A stretch of DNA of 64,000 bases from Pleodorina starrii. Taxonomy: Eukaryota; Chlorophyta; Chlorophyceae; Chlamydomonadales; Volvocaceae. Position numbers and translations under genes: made by a program. Under the pieces are notes generated by a model that saw only the letters and a list, made by a program, of their open reading frames with translations, was not told the DNA's origin and searched no databases. Each line of letters starts with the position of its first letter. Positions within the stretch are counted from its first letter, which is position 1. Positions 10,696-22,457 of this stretch are shown here, in pieces. The stretch covers positions 186,001 to 250,000 of the forward strand of contig BRXU01000054.1 of assembly GCA_030267565.1 (NCBI GenBank), read 5' to 3'.

Positions 10696-13600
10696 ATGGC
10701 AACTAGCATGGAAGAGGATAGCTCTCTTGCTGACCAGGGCTCTTTCGACTTGGAGGTGCGGAGCCCGCACATGAGCTACGCTGAAAGCTGCAGTTTGCCG
10801 CATCCCATTCAATCGTTATGCACCACAACTCATACACTATGACCGTGGTTACCAGGCATACATTTCAAACTACGCGGGCCATGCCAAAATCGATCGGCTG
10901 TTCTTTATCGCTGAGCGGAGCCAGGGCAAACCGCTCGAGCTGGAAGCACTAAGAATGGCTCATGATGAACTGAAGAAGGTGCGTTCAATACGCGGAAAAG
11001 GTCTGCGTCACAGATCCCGCTAAGCTCGGCTCTTGCCGTCTGTAACGAGATGAGCACACGTCAGAATGTTCTATTACATTACAAGGTTCAAAAGCCCTTC
11101 CTCTGTGTGCGTGTCGGGACACCTCCGGGCAGCAAGCTGACAAGCCCTTACTCCCGCCTGCCGTGTCATGCCCTGACCCTGCAGACTGAGAACACGTCGC
11201 GGTACCAGGAAGTTGTCTCCCGGATCGATGGGCGTCTTGGGGCTGGTTACGCCTTGGACAGGTGTGAGCCTTCCCCCGCCCCCAGTTTTTTCTGATTCAA
11301 TACCGTTTACGGGCTCCGGCCTATACGTGGATATCCCTCTCCCCTGCGACGCATCGCGCCCTCAGCCTCTCCCCCGCGGGGAGGCCCTGGCTCTCCATCT
11401 CGTGGCTAGATCCCCCCCCATTCACCCCCTTCCCCGGTCCCTGCCGACCCCTCCTCGGGCTCCTGCCGCGGCGCATGCCGCCGAGCTCCTCCCGTCAACC
11501 CACCCCCCGAGCGTTTATTTACCGTTCGCGTTCTCCGACCTACCCGTGGATACCTAACCCCCAGCCTCCTCTTCCACTTGCCGTTTTGTCGCGCCTGCAT
11601 CGGTCCGCGGCGTTCCCACTCCCCAACACGCAGAGCCCGCTGCCAGCCCGTTCACCCCACAGCGCCGCACCGGCCGCCCCACCTTCTCCGAAACCGCCGC
11701 ACGCTTTACCTTCCCGCACCGCGACCCCTGCTGCTGCGGTCCTTCTCTTTGAGCCCTTCCCCTCAGACCCCCGAGAATAAAACTCACATGCTACCTTCCT
11801 CTGTTTGCCAGCACCATCCGTGTCCTCCCGCTGCGGTATCGTTCAGTTAACCCCTCCCCTTCCCCCTTCCCCTCTCAGGTCCTGGGTGGATAACACGGAG
11901 CGCCGGTCTGCATCCAAGGGCGAGCGGCTCGAGTCGGAGCTGCAGGTGGGGGTCGGAGGGGGGGTTGAAGGGTCGGAGGGGGCCGCAGGAGCGGAGCTGC
12001 AGGTGGGGTTCGGATGGTGGGTTGAAGGGTCGGAGGGGTTCGGAGGGGAGGAGCTGTAGGTGGGGGTCGGGAGGGGGGTAGGAGGGTCGGAGGGCGCCGC
12101 AGGAGCGGGTTGCAGTTGGGTCGGAGGGGGTCGGAGGGTCAGAGCTGCCGGTGGGGTCGGAGGGGGGTTGAGGAGCGCGGCGCAGGAAGGACAGGGACGC
12201 AGGGTGCGTTGTGGTGCCACCGGGATGGGGAAAGGAAGGAGAGGGGGAGGAGAGGGGGAGGAGAGGGGAGGAGAGGGGGAGGGGGAGGAGGTCTGTTGAA
12301 TGGGAGCAAGTCGGGGTTGGGAGGGAGGGAGGGGCGGGGGGTTGGGAGCCAAGCCCCGCAACGAGAAGAGGGTGTGCCAAACACCCCTCGGTGGCGGCGT
12401 GTGCCACGTCAAGCGCCAGGACCTACTGTGCCGCTGGAACCCACGCACCCGCGGCTTGTGACGCTGTGCTTATGCTGTTGGTGTGGTTGTTGCCACAATG
12501 GGGGGAACTCCAGACTCGGAAAATAGAGCAGTAGCGGGCCGTATGCTATGCTATGCTGCGCCTTGTATCTCTGATATCTACGATGCAGCGTGGTGTGCGG
12601 TCGGCGGGTGTGCGGCGGTGGGCGGGTGTGCGGCTGCGCGGGCGGGTGGGTGGGCGGGTGGGTAGGTGGGTGGGTGGGTGGGCGCTCACCTCGCCTCCGT
12701 CTCCGTCCCTCCGCTGCGGTCTCTCTTTTCACACCCATCCCGTGCTGTCCCCTGTTGCTGCGCCTGGTCGCGCACCCACTCTTCCCGCTCTTAGTTCGGT
12801 ACCAGCAAACCAAGATCGCATCGCACCCCTTGAACAACCTCCCTCCCCCCTTCCCCCCCGCCCGCCCACCCGCCTTCCCTCGCTCCCCGCCTCTCAAAGT
12901 CACTCAAGAACCCTCTTCCCGCCCCTTCCTCCTCCCTCCCCCTCCATCTGTCCTCTTCAAATTTCAACCCCTTGCCCTCCTCCTCTCGGCCCCTCACCCC
13001 CACCCCGGTACCATCTATCCTCATGTGTCACCCCCCCATCCCCACCCCAAATTCACTCTGTAACCCCCCCTATACTCCCCCACCCCCCAATGTTTCAGAG
13101 CTTCAAGGCGGCTCTGATGAAGGAGAGCATCCGCATGGGCCACTCCGACCTGGGCGACTGGGCGTACGACAAGGGAGACCTGCAGGTGTGTGTGTGTGGG
13201 GGGGGGTGAGGTTGCGGTGGAGCGGGTGGGTGCGGGTGGGAGAGACCCGGGGTGCGGTTCATAAAGGCCTTCCTGCAGAGAGGCGGGCTAGGTGTGTGTG
13301 TGGGGGGGGGGGGCGGGCCCGACCACCCGCCGTCTCCGTCCCTTCGCTGCGGCTGTGGACTTCTTGTCTTACCTGGCGGGACGCACACGGGCACGGGGCC
13401 ATGGGCTAGGGCACGGGCCCTCGTGTGTATTTGTGCTGGTTGCCATCGGACCCACCCCCGGATGGCCTCGGCCATGACGGCTTCCCGGTCCAGTAGGGGG
13501 TCACAGAGGAGAGGGGGCTATAAAGATAAGCGAAGCCGGCGCCAAGAACCAGCCGAGAACCAGCCGGCGCCGGGGAGAAGAGAAGCGAAGCGAGAACCAG

Positions 13601-16600
13601 CCGGCGCCGAGCGGCGGTAATGGGGAAGTGGGGTCTGCGGGATGGGAGTAAATGAAAACGATGCCGCAGCGTGGGGCGGCTTGGAGGGGCGGGGGGGGGG
13701 AAGGACCGGGCGCCACAGGGTTGTTACCGGGGGGTTGCCGTAACCGGGGTCATGTCTTCAACTGGGGTGGAGACGTCACCGGGGTGATGGCGCCACGGTG
13801 CGGGAGGGGGCCCCGGGCGCAGAACGCGGAAGGCCGGAGGGCCGGAGTACTTTTGGGGTTTTGGGTGGAGGCACGGGAAGACGAGGCGAGCGTGCGCAGC
13901 GCAGTATCCCCAGGACATCCCCTTTCCAAAGTAGAAGCGGGGTGGGGGGGGGCGGAAGTGCAGGCCTTGGGTGCGCCGCTGCTTTGCGAGGCGCGGTGCC
14001 GGTAGTGTTTGGGGGACAGGGCAGCGTGTCGCGTGTGCGGATTGGGGGATTGCTGCTGCGGGCGCTTGCCCTGTCCTGCCCTGCCCTGGCGCCGCGCAGT
14101 GCAGTGCATCAGGCGGACGCAGGCTGGGTTGCTCAGGGAGGTGGAGGTGGAGGAGGAGGAGGCGGAGGAGGCTGTCCTGGTATATTTTTGGTTCCACCTT
14201 TCCAACGTACCACCTCAACATTCTGTTGCCCCCTCGGACTGTCCTAACTGTCCCTGACCGCCCCCGACCCGTCCACCGGTAACCCTCGCCCACCCCGTTC
14301 CTAGCCGCCTCTTTGACCCCTGCCGTCCCCTCCTCACCCCCCTCTCACGCCCCCCCCCCACCCCCCCAAAAAGGAGCATATCACTCCCTGACCCCCCAAC
14401 CCAACCCGAACCAACCCAAACCCAAACCCAACCCAACCCAGACCGCCTTCAAGTGCTACGTCCGCACCCGGGACTACTGTACGACATCCCGCCACGTGGT
14501 GTCCATGTGCCTGGCGGTTATCCGTACGGCACTGGAGCTGGGCAATTACGTCCACGTGGCCAATTACGTAAGCGGGGGCAGCACTAGCAGCAGTGGCAGC
14601 AGCAGCAGGGCCGGTTGCGGCCGTCTTGGGGGTGCAGGGTGCCGGGGTTTCAGGGTTCGCGAGAGGCGGGGGGTGGGGGGTGGGGGGTAAATGAAAATAC
14701 CTCAGCGGAGACGGAGACGGCTCTGGGTGGTGGTGGGGCGTGGGCGCCATCCAGGAGCTGACGCCTGGGGGCCCTGGCCTTTCCGGAGGCCAGGCCATGA
14801 AGGGACCATAAAGGGAGGAGGGTGGAGGGTGAGAAGGTGGAAAGGAGGGTGGGAAGGAAGGGGGGAGGGAAGGGCCTCCTCGGCATCCGCATGAGGCCTG
14901 GCGGGCGGATGCACTGCAGTGTCCGCATCTGGTGGACTGGACTGGGCCCCGGTCGGGTGACGTGGGTTGACGTGGGTTGAGGCACCTGCTGAACCTCCCT
15001 CTCGACTCTTGACTCTTGACTCTTCAAACCCCCCTCTCAGCCGATTCATGCTTTGCCCGCTCCTCTCACCACACTGCCCCCCTTCCCCGTCTCTTCTCGT
15101 TTCTTCTGGGTCGCTGCATCACCCTCTCCACCCCTCTTCCCCTGCTGCGGCTCGCCCTCATTATCCTTCCCCTTTCACCTCCCCCCTCCCCTTGCCAGGA
15201 ATCCAGTCGACCTTCAGACTTCAACGTCCGCAGGGCTTTCACTCCTTAAGACCCCCTCCCCCATTTTTCAACTCGCCTTTCCGCTGACATACTATCCCTC
15301 TCCCACCGCGTCTGGTATACTCTCCCCCTCCCCCCCACTGCCAGGTGGGCAAGGCTGAGTCCACTCCGGATGTGGGGTCCGACCCGGTGGTGTCCGCCAA
15401 GCTGCGAGCCGCCAGCGGACTGCACCTGCTGCACTCGAAGAAGTTCAAGGCGGCGGCCAGGAAGTTCTGCGAGGTGGGGGCACCCACCCACGCACCCACG
15501 CTTGTCGCCAGCATGTCAGTTTTTGCACCTTTTTGGACTGAGGGACATGCTCTACCCGCCTCTTCATAGATGCTTTGCGCCGCCTGGCTGCTAGCCGTCC
15601 GACTCCGCACGCACGTGTGTGTCGTACCTTTTCACAGGTCAGCCCGGACCTGGGCAGCTCCTATGCTGACGTCATTGCGCTGCACGACGTGGCGGTGTAC
15701 GGCAGCCTGTGCGCGCTGGCCTCCCTGGACCGTAGCGAGCTGCGCACCCGCGTCATTTCCAACATTGGATTCAGGGAGGTGCTGGAGCTGGCGCCGGAGG
15801 TAGGAGGGGAGGAGAGGAGAGAGGGAGAGACCCCTAGGCCCCCATGCTCCCAGGCCCCCATGCTCCCAGGCTCCCAGGCTCAAGTTGAACGGTCCAAAGA
15901 ACGGGGTGGGGGTGGGTGTGGAGAGGGCAGGGGGAAGGGGTGGGTAGACAAGGAAGGTGCTGGAGCTGGCACCAGAGGTAGGAGGGGAGGAGAGAGGGAG
16001 AGGCATGGATGGTGTAGATGAAACCGCAGCGAGAGGGATATGGATGAAACCGCATGAGACAGGGAGAGGCATTGATGGATGAAACCGCAGCGATAGGAGG
16101 GGAGAAGAAGGGGAGGGAGAGGGCGAGGGCGGACAGGAAGGGGTGTGGTGGGGTGGGGGAGCGAACGAAGGGGTGGAAGGGGAGGGGTGGGGAGAAGGCC
16201 TAACTACACACGGACATTTTTTCGGGGTAAGGCCTCCGCTTCTCTAGCTACGCTAGAGGGGGGCAGGCGATGAAGGGAGTGGAGCAGTAGGGGAGAGGTG
16301 GAGATGTGGGCCGGACGAGGTGGAAGGGAGCAAAAGGAGGAAAAGTGGAGCGACCGGCCGGGGGCGGGGGCCGGGGGCCGGGATTGTTGGGGGAGTCGCG
16401 AGTACGGTCGCGAGTACGGTTGCGGGGACGGGGGCCTACCAGCGACTGGAATGGAGCCAATGATTGGTGGGCAAGCAGCGGTGGTGGTGGTGGTACTGGT
16501 GGTGGTACTGGTGGTGGTGGTGGTGGTGGTGGTGGTGGTACTGGTGGTGGTGGTGGTGGTGGTGGTGGTGGTGGTACTGGTGGTGGTGGTGGTGGTGGTG

Positions 16601-19600
16601 GTGGTGGTGGTGGTGGTACTGGTGCTGGTGGTGCTGGTGGTACTGGTGGTGGTGGTGGTGGTTGATTGAGTTGGAACCGATCAAACCAAAATCCAGCCAC
16701 ACCAAGCCGACCCGAGGCAGCCGGATGGACGGGCCTGGGCTCCAGGGGGGTGGGGGTAGAAAAACATCATTACCGCAGCGGAGGGACGCGAAGGGGGTGG
16801 GTGGGGGCTGGTGCTTGGTGGTGGGTCCGTGCTGCACACGGCCGGGTGGGAGCTACAGGTAGCTGCTCCCGGCGGCCGCTCCGCCCTGCCCGCCCGCCCC
16901 TTCCTGGGAGCCACGGACCTGACACGGCACCAGGAGCGCACTGTTGTGCCGGCCCAGTGCCCCGCATTTCGGCGCCATCTCCCACTCCGCCCTCCCCCCC
17001 CCGCCCTTGCTGCTTGCAAGTTTACCTCGTTTTTTGTTTTCAGACAGGAAGGATTTTTCTTGTGTCGATACCGTTCACGGGCTCCGGCCTATACGTGGAT
17101 AACCCCCTCCCCCGCCCTCACCCCCCCTGCCCTCCCCTGCCTCCTCACAGATGCGCGAGCTGGTGCACGCCTTTTACAACAGCCAGTACGCGGCGGCCCT
17201 GCGCTGCCTGGAGGCGCTCAAGCCCACACTGCTGCTGGACATGCACCTGTCGGAGGTGTGTGGGTGGGGGGGTGGGGGGGTGGCTGTGTGGGTGGGGGGG
17301 TGTGAATATAAAAGGTACTCACATAGGTGGGGGAGAGCTGCTTGGGGGGGAGGGGGGTAAGTAAGAAGCTGCTCGGGGGAGAAGAGGCAGGTGGGGGATG
17401 AAGGGAGGGTAGGACAGTCGGGGTAGGGAGGATACGTTGAGGAGGGTTGGGAAGGGGTGGCGAGGCAGGGAGGGAAAGGGGAGCGGGGGGAGGATGATGA
17501 GGAAAAGAGGGCGAGGAAATGAGAGGGTTAAGGAGGGCATTCAGGGGCCAAGTCGGGGATGTCGCCCTTGTCGCCCGACCGTAGTCACTATCGTTGTTTC
17601 TCTCTCCGTCCCCAATCCCTCATCTTCCGTCCTCATCGTGAGCTCACCCCAACCCCCCTTCCATCTCCCCCTTTGCCCCCCCTCACTCACTCTTCAACCC
17701 CCCTCCCATCTCCCCCACCCGTCCCCCAGTACGTGCCCCAGCTGTACGCACTCATCCGCCACCGCGCGCTGTGCCAGTACGTGCAGCCCTTCTCCTCAGT
17801 CAATCTGGCGGCCATGGCGGTGGCATTCAACACGCCCGTGGGGTGAGTCATGCGTGCCAACGACCAACCGACCAACTGCCAACAACCAACACGGGTGGCC
17901 CTGGCCCCAAGTCCCGCATGCCGCATCTGCCCCCCTCTCTCCACCCCGACTGCTGACTCCCCTCCCTCTCCTCCCAGCATACCTACCATGATGCGCCCAA
18001 ACAACCCCTCCCACCCGCGTTGCTACGTGGCTAACATAATATAGGGTTGGAGTGCTGCTACAACCCGTGCCTGTGACGCATCGCACTCTCAACCCCCGCC
18101 CCCACCGGGGTCCGTTCGCTAACGCCGTCTCCGCCCATTCGCTGCGGTATATTCTTTTAGGGTATTAGGGTTTAAAAACCTAGAGCCCCCACCACCACGA
18201 CCCCCACCCCCTCCCCCAAAGCGAGTGCGAGGCCCAGCCTGCCGCGTTTCTCAGTCATGGGTTTGTGTCACTCCACGCATTCCACGCATTTCACGCGCCA
18301 CAACCCCCGTCGTCGTCTCCCTTGTCGTCGTCGTTTCTCGTCGTCACACGGCCTGGCCCCGCACCCCACCCCAACACGTCCTCCGTCCTGGGTCGCTTCT
18401 GGATCACTTCTGGGTCGCTTCTGGTACTCGCTGCGGCCACCGCTTGACCGCCCTGCCCTGCCCTGTTCCCTGGCCCCCTCTCCCCTCTCCCCTTTCCCCC
18501 CACCTCCCCACCTCCCAGTGACCTCGAGAAGCAGCTGGCGGGTCTCATTATGGACGGGGCCATATCGGCGCGAATCGATTCGGCGACAAAGGTAGGGGTG
18601 GGGGGGGTTGGTTGGGCTGGGGGGTAAACAACGATACCGCAGAGGGGGGTGGGTGGGTGGGTGGGGGTGGCTGGCTGGGTGGGGGGCGGGTGGGCGAGGC
18701 ATGTGAACGGAGCTGCAGGGCCCTTCCGTGCATCATCACATGTGTGCGTGTGGGCGTGTGTATCGGCCGGCCGGGCTACACCACCACCGGGCGGCGGGAC
18801 AACAGGTACCCGCCCTTTGCTAACACCCGCCCTCCCTGTCAAAACGCCGTTGAGTCCTCGCTGGTCTGTGTGTCATACAACGATACCTCTCCACCTCCCC
18901 CGCAAAGCCCTGCCGCCGTCCTGCCCCACCCTGCCCATTTGTTGGCTTTGCCCGCTCGGGACTGCCACCCTGCCCATCACCCCCAACCTGGACACCACCT
19001 CACCTCACCTCATTGCGCCCCTCCACCTCACCTCACCATACACCTCCCCCCCTCGCTTCGCCTCCCCTGCCTCCGCCTCCGCTGCGGTATCTTCTTTTTA
19101 CCCCCCTCGCTTCGCCTCCCCCTGTCCCCACTTCCCCATCTCCCCTCGCCGCCCCCTCCAGGTGTTGTACGCCAGCAAGGCCGACGCCCGCGCCACCACT
19201 TTTGCCCACGTGCTGTCTGCGGGAGAGGCGTACTGCCGGGACACCCGGGCGCTGCTGCTGAGGGCGAACCTGCTGCAACATGACTTCATGCAGGTGGGCA
19301 GGTTTGGGGACTGGGGGGCTGGGGGGGAGAGGCGGGGGCGGGGGAGCGAGGCAGGGAGGGAAGGGTTTGGGGGCTGGGGGCTGGGGGGGGGAAGGCGGCG
19401 GGGGCGGGGGAGCGAGGGAGGGAGGGAAGGGTTTGGGGGTTTAGGGGGTTGGGGGTTGAGGGAAAGAGTTGGAGGGCCTGAGCTGGGGGTAAGGGGTAAG
19501 GGAGGGGAGCGTTTCCGCGCGAGGGGTAAGGGGGCGGAGGATATGTAAAAGAGGGGGGGCGTGTACTTCAGGGCGTGGACGAGTGCTGTGTGATGGGCGT

Positions 19601-19844
19601 GGAGCGCGCTGCACCCAGAGCCCAACCTTTGCCCCGCACGCGATCCCTCGGTCACCTGTCGTACCTCTATCGTACTTCTGTCCGTACACCTCATCAGGCC
19701 GGGCCGTCCGGTGGGCGCTCCAAGAAGGACCGACTGGAGCGGGGCCTGTACGACATGGGCGGCATGGGCGGCGGCGGCCTCATGTACGGCCTGGACGGCA
19801 TTGGTCTCGGAGGCCTGGGCCGCTCCATGGGCATGGGCGTGTGA
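10696..19844 (+). CDS. CSN1: COP9 signalosome complex subunit 1
   Basis: Thirteen exons, all phase-compatible, give 466 residues: 10696-10755, 10856-10978, 11185-11261, 11879-11945, 13099-13185, 14442-14567, 15345-15473, 15638-15799, 17151-17255, 17730-17842, 18519-18591, 19162-19293, 19698-19844. Plant CSN1 (FUS6) is of similar length. Family-like segments in order are FDLEAYISNYAGHAKIDRLF (from residue 17), KESIRMGHSDLGDWAYDKGD, KCYVRTRDYCTTSRHVVSMC, and the PCI domain (about 270-415) with ALKPTLLLDMHLSEYVPQLY, YVQPFSSVNLA, GAISARIDS and VLYASKADARATTF. CSN1 scaffolds the signalosome that removes NEDD8 from cullins. The Gly/Met-rich C-terminal tail is atypical. The short first exon was chosen because only the acceptor at 10855 keeps frame and restores the FDLEAY motif. 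Introns carry several repeat families. Confidence 0.93.
11296..11333 (+). repeat. Intronic repeat 'CTATACGTGGATA', copy 1
   Basis: The sequence runs from ATACCGTTTACGGGCTCCGG through CCTATACGTGGATA in CSN1 intron 3. It matches intron 8 at 17066-17102 with few differences. Confidence 0.75.
11519..11553 (+). repeat. Intronic repeat 'CTATACGTGGATA', divergent copy
   Basis: TACCGTTCGCGTTCTCCGAC followed by CTACCCGTGGATACC is a diverged match to the copy about 220 bases upstream, in the same orientation. Confidence 0.45.
12692..12733 (+). repeat. CGCTGCGG intron repeat (CSN1 intron 4)
   Basis: Matches the family core CTCCGTC...CCGCTGCGGT followed by CTCTCTTTTCAC, in the sense orientation of CSN1. 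Confidence 0.55.
13645..13675 (-). repeat. CGCTGCGG intron repeat (CSN1 intron 5), reverse
   Basis: The reverse complement reads CGCTGCGGCATCGTTTTCAT followed by TTAC, which defines the 3' part of the family consensus. Confidence 0.55.
14688..14734 (-). repeat. CGCTGCGG intron repeat (CSN1 intron 6), reverse
   Basis: The reverse complement reads GCCGTCTCCGTCTCCGCTGA then GGTATTTTCATTTAC, close to the other copies. Confidence 0.6.
15955..15992 (+). repeat. Duplicated end of CSN1 exon 8 with its 5' splice site
   Basis: AGGTGCTGGAGCTGGCACCA then GAGGTAGGAGGGGAGG repeats the end of exon 8 and the start of intron 8 (15777-15815) with two changes, 178 bases downstream inside the intron. The GAG|GTAGGA donor is preserved. 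Confidence 0.85.
16480..16664 (+). repeat. GGT/ACT microsatellite in CSN1 intron 8
   Basis: About 185 bases of GGT repeats broken by ACT and GCT units. All three frames stay open across it, which produces spurious poly-Gly, poly-Val and poly-Trp frames. Confidence 0.95.
16750..16790 (-). repeat. CGCTGCGG intron repeat (CSN1 intron 8), reverse
   Basis: The reverse complement reads CCTCCGCTGCGGTAATGATG then TTTTTCTACC. Shorter reverse matches occur nearby at 16016-16035 and 16079-16095. Confidence 0.55.
17066..17102 (+). repeat. Intronic repeat 'CTATACGTGGATA', copy 2
   Basis: CGATACCGTTCACGGGCTCC then GGCCTATACGTGGATAA, near-identical to 11296-11333, shortly before the acceptor of CSN1 exon 9. 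Confidence 0.75.
18108..18160 (+). repeat. CGCTGCGG intron repeat (CSN1 intron 10), long copy
   Basis: It contains GGGTCCGTTCGCTAACGCCG, then TCTCCGCCCATTCGCTGCGG and TATATTCTTTTAG. It links the GTTCGCTAACG half seen in the MAP3K introns to the CGCTGCGG half seen in the other CSN1 introns. Confidence 0.7.
18615..18645 (-). repeat. CGCTGCGG intron repeat (CSN1 intron 11), reverse
   Basis: The reverse complement reads CTCTGCGGTATCGTTGTTTA then CCCC. A sense copy lies in the same intron at 19071-19100. Confidence 0.5.
19071..19100 (+). repeat. CGCTGCGG intron repeat (CSN1 intron 11), sense
   Basis: CTCCGCCTCCGCTGCGGTAT then CTTCTTTTTA. Confidence 0.6.
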
Positions 19845-22170
19845 ACCTGATGCTCGGGCCCCCCCTGCGGCTGCCACCGCCACCGCCACCGCTCCGGCGG
19901 ATCTCGAGGTCTCCGGTGGTGCCCGGGGGGCCTCCTGCACCGCCACCGCAGCCCCAGCAGTGTTTTTGCATGGGCCATGACACGGGCATGTGGTTTGTTG
20001 AGGGTTTCTTTGTTGAGGGTCACTTGGGGTCCGTGGGTCGCTCCATAAGCGTATGGGCATATGGGTCGCTGGGTCCGTGGGTCGCCCCATAAGCAATTAA
20101 GCATATGGGGCATACGGGCACCTAGTGACCCGTGGGTCGCTCGCTCCATGTGGGTCACATGCGCGCATGTGCAGCTGTCCCACTGTCCCACCGCACCAGC
20201 AGCAGCAGCAGCATCCACGCAGTCGCGTCACTCCGCAGACCTCTCCTGACGGCAGACACAACCTGATGGCACAGCCAGCCAGCCAGCCAGCCAGCCAGCC
20301 ACGGGGGCGAATGAAAAGGGCGGCAGGGCGAGAGCTGGCGGCGGTACCGGTAGTGGGCGCCCGGTGGTGGGGACGGAGGAGGCGGAGGCGCGATGAGGGC
20401 GGGGAGGGGGACGGGTAAGGGGCCCCGGGAGTGGGGGGAGGGGCGTCCCGACTATGGCCCCCAGGGTACAGCTCCCTTCGGAAAGGGCCCCCCCCTTCCC
20501 CGGGGTATGGATTACCTTTGGGCGGGACGGAATATGCCCCAGCCACGAAACCCTCTGCGCTGGACGGGCAGCGATTACTACGCAAATGCGATTTGCGAAA
20601 AGGGCTTCGCGGGGGGCTGTCTGGGGAGGTTGCGGGGCGCTGGGGCGGTGAGGTTCCGGTGGGCTGCGTGGCTGCGGGGGCAGAAGGTTGTTGGTCGGCC
20701 GGCGCTGCAGAAGCTGCTGGCGGGGTTGGGGCTTTGGTGCCGTTACGTTGGGTTCTCATTCGCAGTCGCAGGTCGGGGATTGGAGGGGGGAGGGAACATA
20801 CATGGGGGTGGGGGCCTGCCCCGCCCTGGGCTCCACGGTTATCTCGTGGAAGTTGGTGCGCTCACGGCCAAAGAGCGGCCACAAACGGAAGATGGGCATT
20901 CTGCTTATCCTCCGCTTTTGACGGGGCGTCTAGGACGAAGGGTTCTAGCCAGATGCAGGCCGGTGGTTGATGCCAGGAGATGTTGGTGCGCCTTTTGGGG
21001 GGGGCCGGGGGTCGAGGTCGGCTTCGCTCCAGTGCACGGCCAGATGGCTCTTATCGCCCTTCCGAGGGTCTGGAGCATAGCCCACTGTAAGAGCAAACAG
21101 CAACATCAGCGGACCCCGGCAGTCGCTCTTAGGCATGTCCCAGGGGAGCGAGCCCCTTACCCAGGGGCAACGGAAGGGTGCTGGCCTGCCGGCGGCAGGC
21201 CCCGTGAGGTTGGGGGCTTGGGGCGGAAGGCACTTTGCGCTCGTTGCAAGCAAGACACCTCGGTACTATGCGCCCGCTCAGTACAAAGAACCACGCATGC
21301 GTGCTGGCGGCCCCAAAAGCATTTCCACATGCCACGTTACGTTTGCCTGCTATGAATGAGTCTGAACGATTTGGGCTGAAATAAGAAGGGACGTGACTTG
21401 AATTTCGAGGATTTGAGTCGATGGGAGGCAGGCGGCTAAGTCATCAAGTATTAGTCATGTCAAGGCGTTAGTCAGGTCAGAAACAACCTGTTAAAATTCA
21501 GCAAAGCGCCCGGCCCCTCTATGGGCCGTATTGACTGCTACGACTTCTCTTCGTATATGAGTGTTGCTCACTCACAACACTAATAAGGTTGCGTCCCGAA
21601 TGCTTGCGACCGTGTTGTAGCAGTCGCGTGTGCCGCATAGGATGGTGATGTTGTCGAAGTCCCATCTGGAAAGACCATTTATAATTGCTGAGACGTCAGA
21701 AGAGTGAACTAACAGCGCGCAGGACGAGTCGCCGGCGGCGGCAACCGCGTGTCTCACGGATAGAGTCGCAAAGACGACTGGAGCGACTCTAATGGTCCAC
21801 ATCGAGCGAGCCGAGAAAGGGACGACGCCACATGAAAAGCAAATCAGCCATTTATTTTGTAATGGCTTTCTTATTAGGTATGATAGCCTAAAGTGAACAG
21901 GCTTGCTTTCCATGCGCATCTCTGGGCACTTTTGATCCGTCCTGCCGTTTATATGGGCTCGTCGTGCACGTCGTCCGACTACGTACGGCGGAAGCCGCCG
22001 TGCGTTTTGGAGGACGGAGGACGACTGGACCGGAGGGAGGAGCTCTGCCTAAGAAATTCTGATACTTTTAATGTTTTCCGGGGGTATATATGTCGGTATG
22101 GTAGAAAGGAAATGGTTTTCTAACGCCCGCCCGCCCGCCCGCCTGCCTGCCGCCGGATGGAGGAGTTAAG
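19845..22170. other. CSN1 3' flank and gene-poor region
   Basis: No convincing gene. 20028-20145 holds several imperfect copies of CCGTGGGTCGCTCCATAAGC and the palindrome GACCCGTGGGTC at 20127-20138. A candidate TGTAA poly(A) signal at 21086-21090 is 1.2 kb past the CSN1 stop. Open frames at 20393-21355 (+) and 20097-20759 (-) overlap each other, are of biased composition and match no family I recognise. A GCCC run lies near 22123-22143. Confidence 0.45.
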
Positions 22171-22283
22171 GTGGTGACGCGGACGTTACTCAGAATCGCT
22201 GCCTCCGCCTTCCATATACGGCTGCCTCCGCCTTCCATATACGGCAAAACGCCTTTGTCTCAACACATTAAAAGGCATCATCC
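22171..22283 (+). promoter_or_regulatory. Conserved upstream module of small gene copy 1
   Basis: This block matches 25502-25590 upstream of the paralogous gene: GGTGACGCGGACG, GAATCGCTGCCTCCG, CCATATACGGCAAAACGCC, AAAAGGCATCATCCGAT. Here 23 bases ending in CCATATACG are tandemly duplicated (22198-22243). Conservation about 165-175 bases before each ATG suggests promoter elements, though recent duplication alone could explain it. Confidence 0.5.
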
Positions 22284-22457
22284 GATCTGCCTGGAGATAC
22301 AAACATAAACCACTCATTCAACAAATTCTCTGCCCCCTTCATCAACAGTAGTATTATTCGCATATATACATCACTTGCGAATTACAAGCAAGCCATCCAA
22401 CAATTAGCTGAACCGGCCCTCCCTTCTCCTCCTTACAATACCACAAGTAAGCAAGCC

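Noticed and set aside
16298..16862. Poly-Gly, poly-Val and poly-Trp frames
   Set aside because: GGT microsatellite inside CSN1 intron 8.
20393..21355. 320-codon plus-strand frame
   Set aside because: Long but with no recognisable motif, overlapping a comparable minus-strand frame; likely GC-driven.
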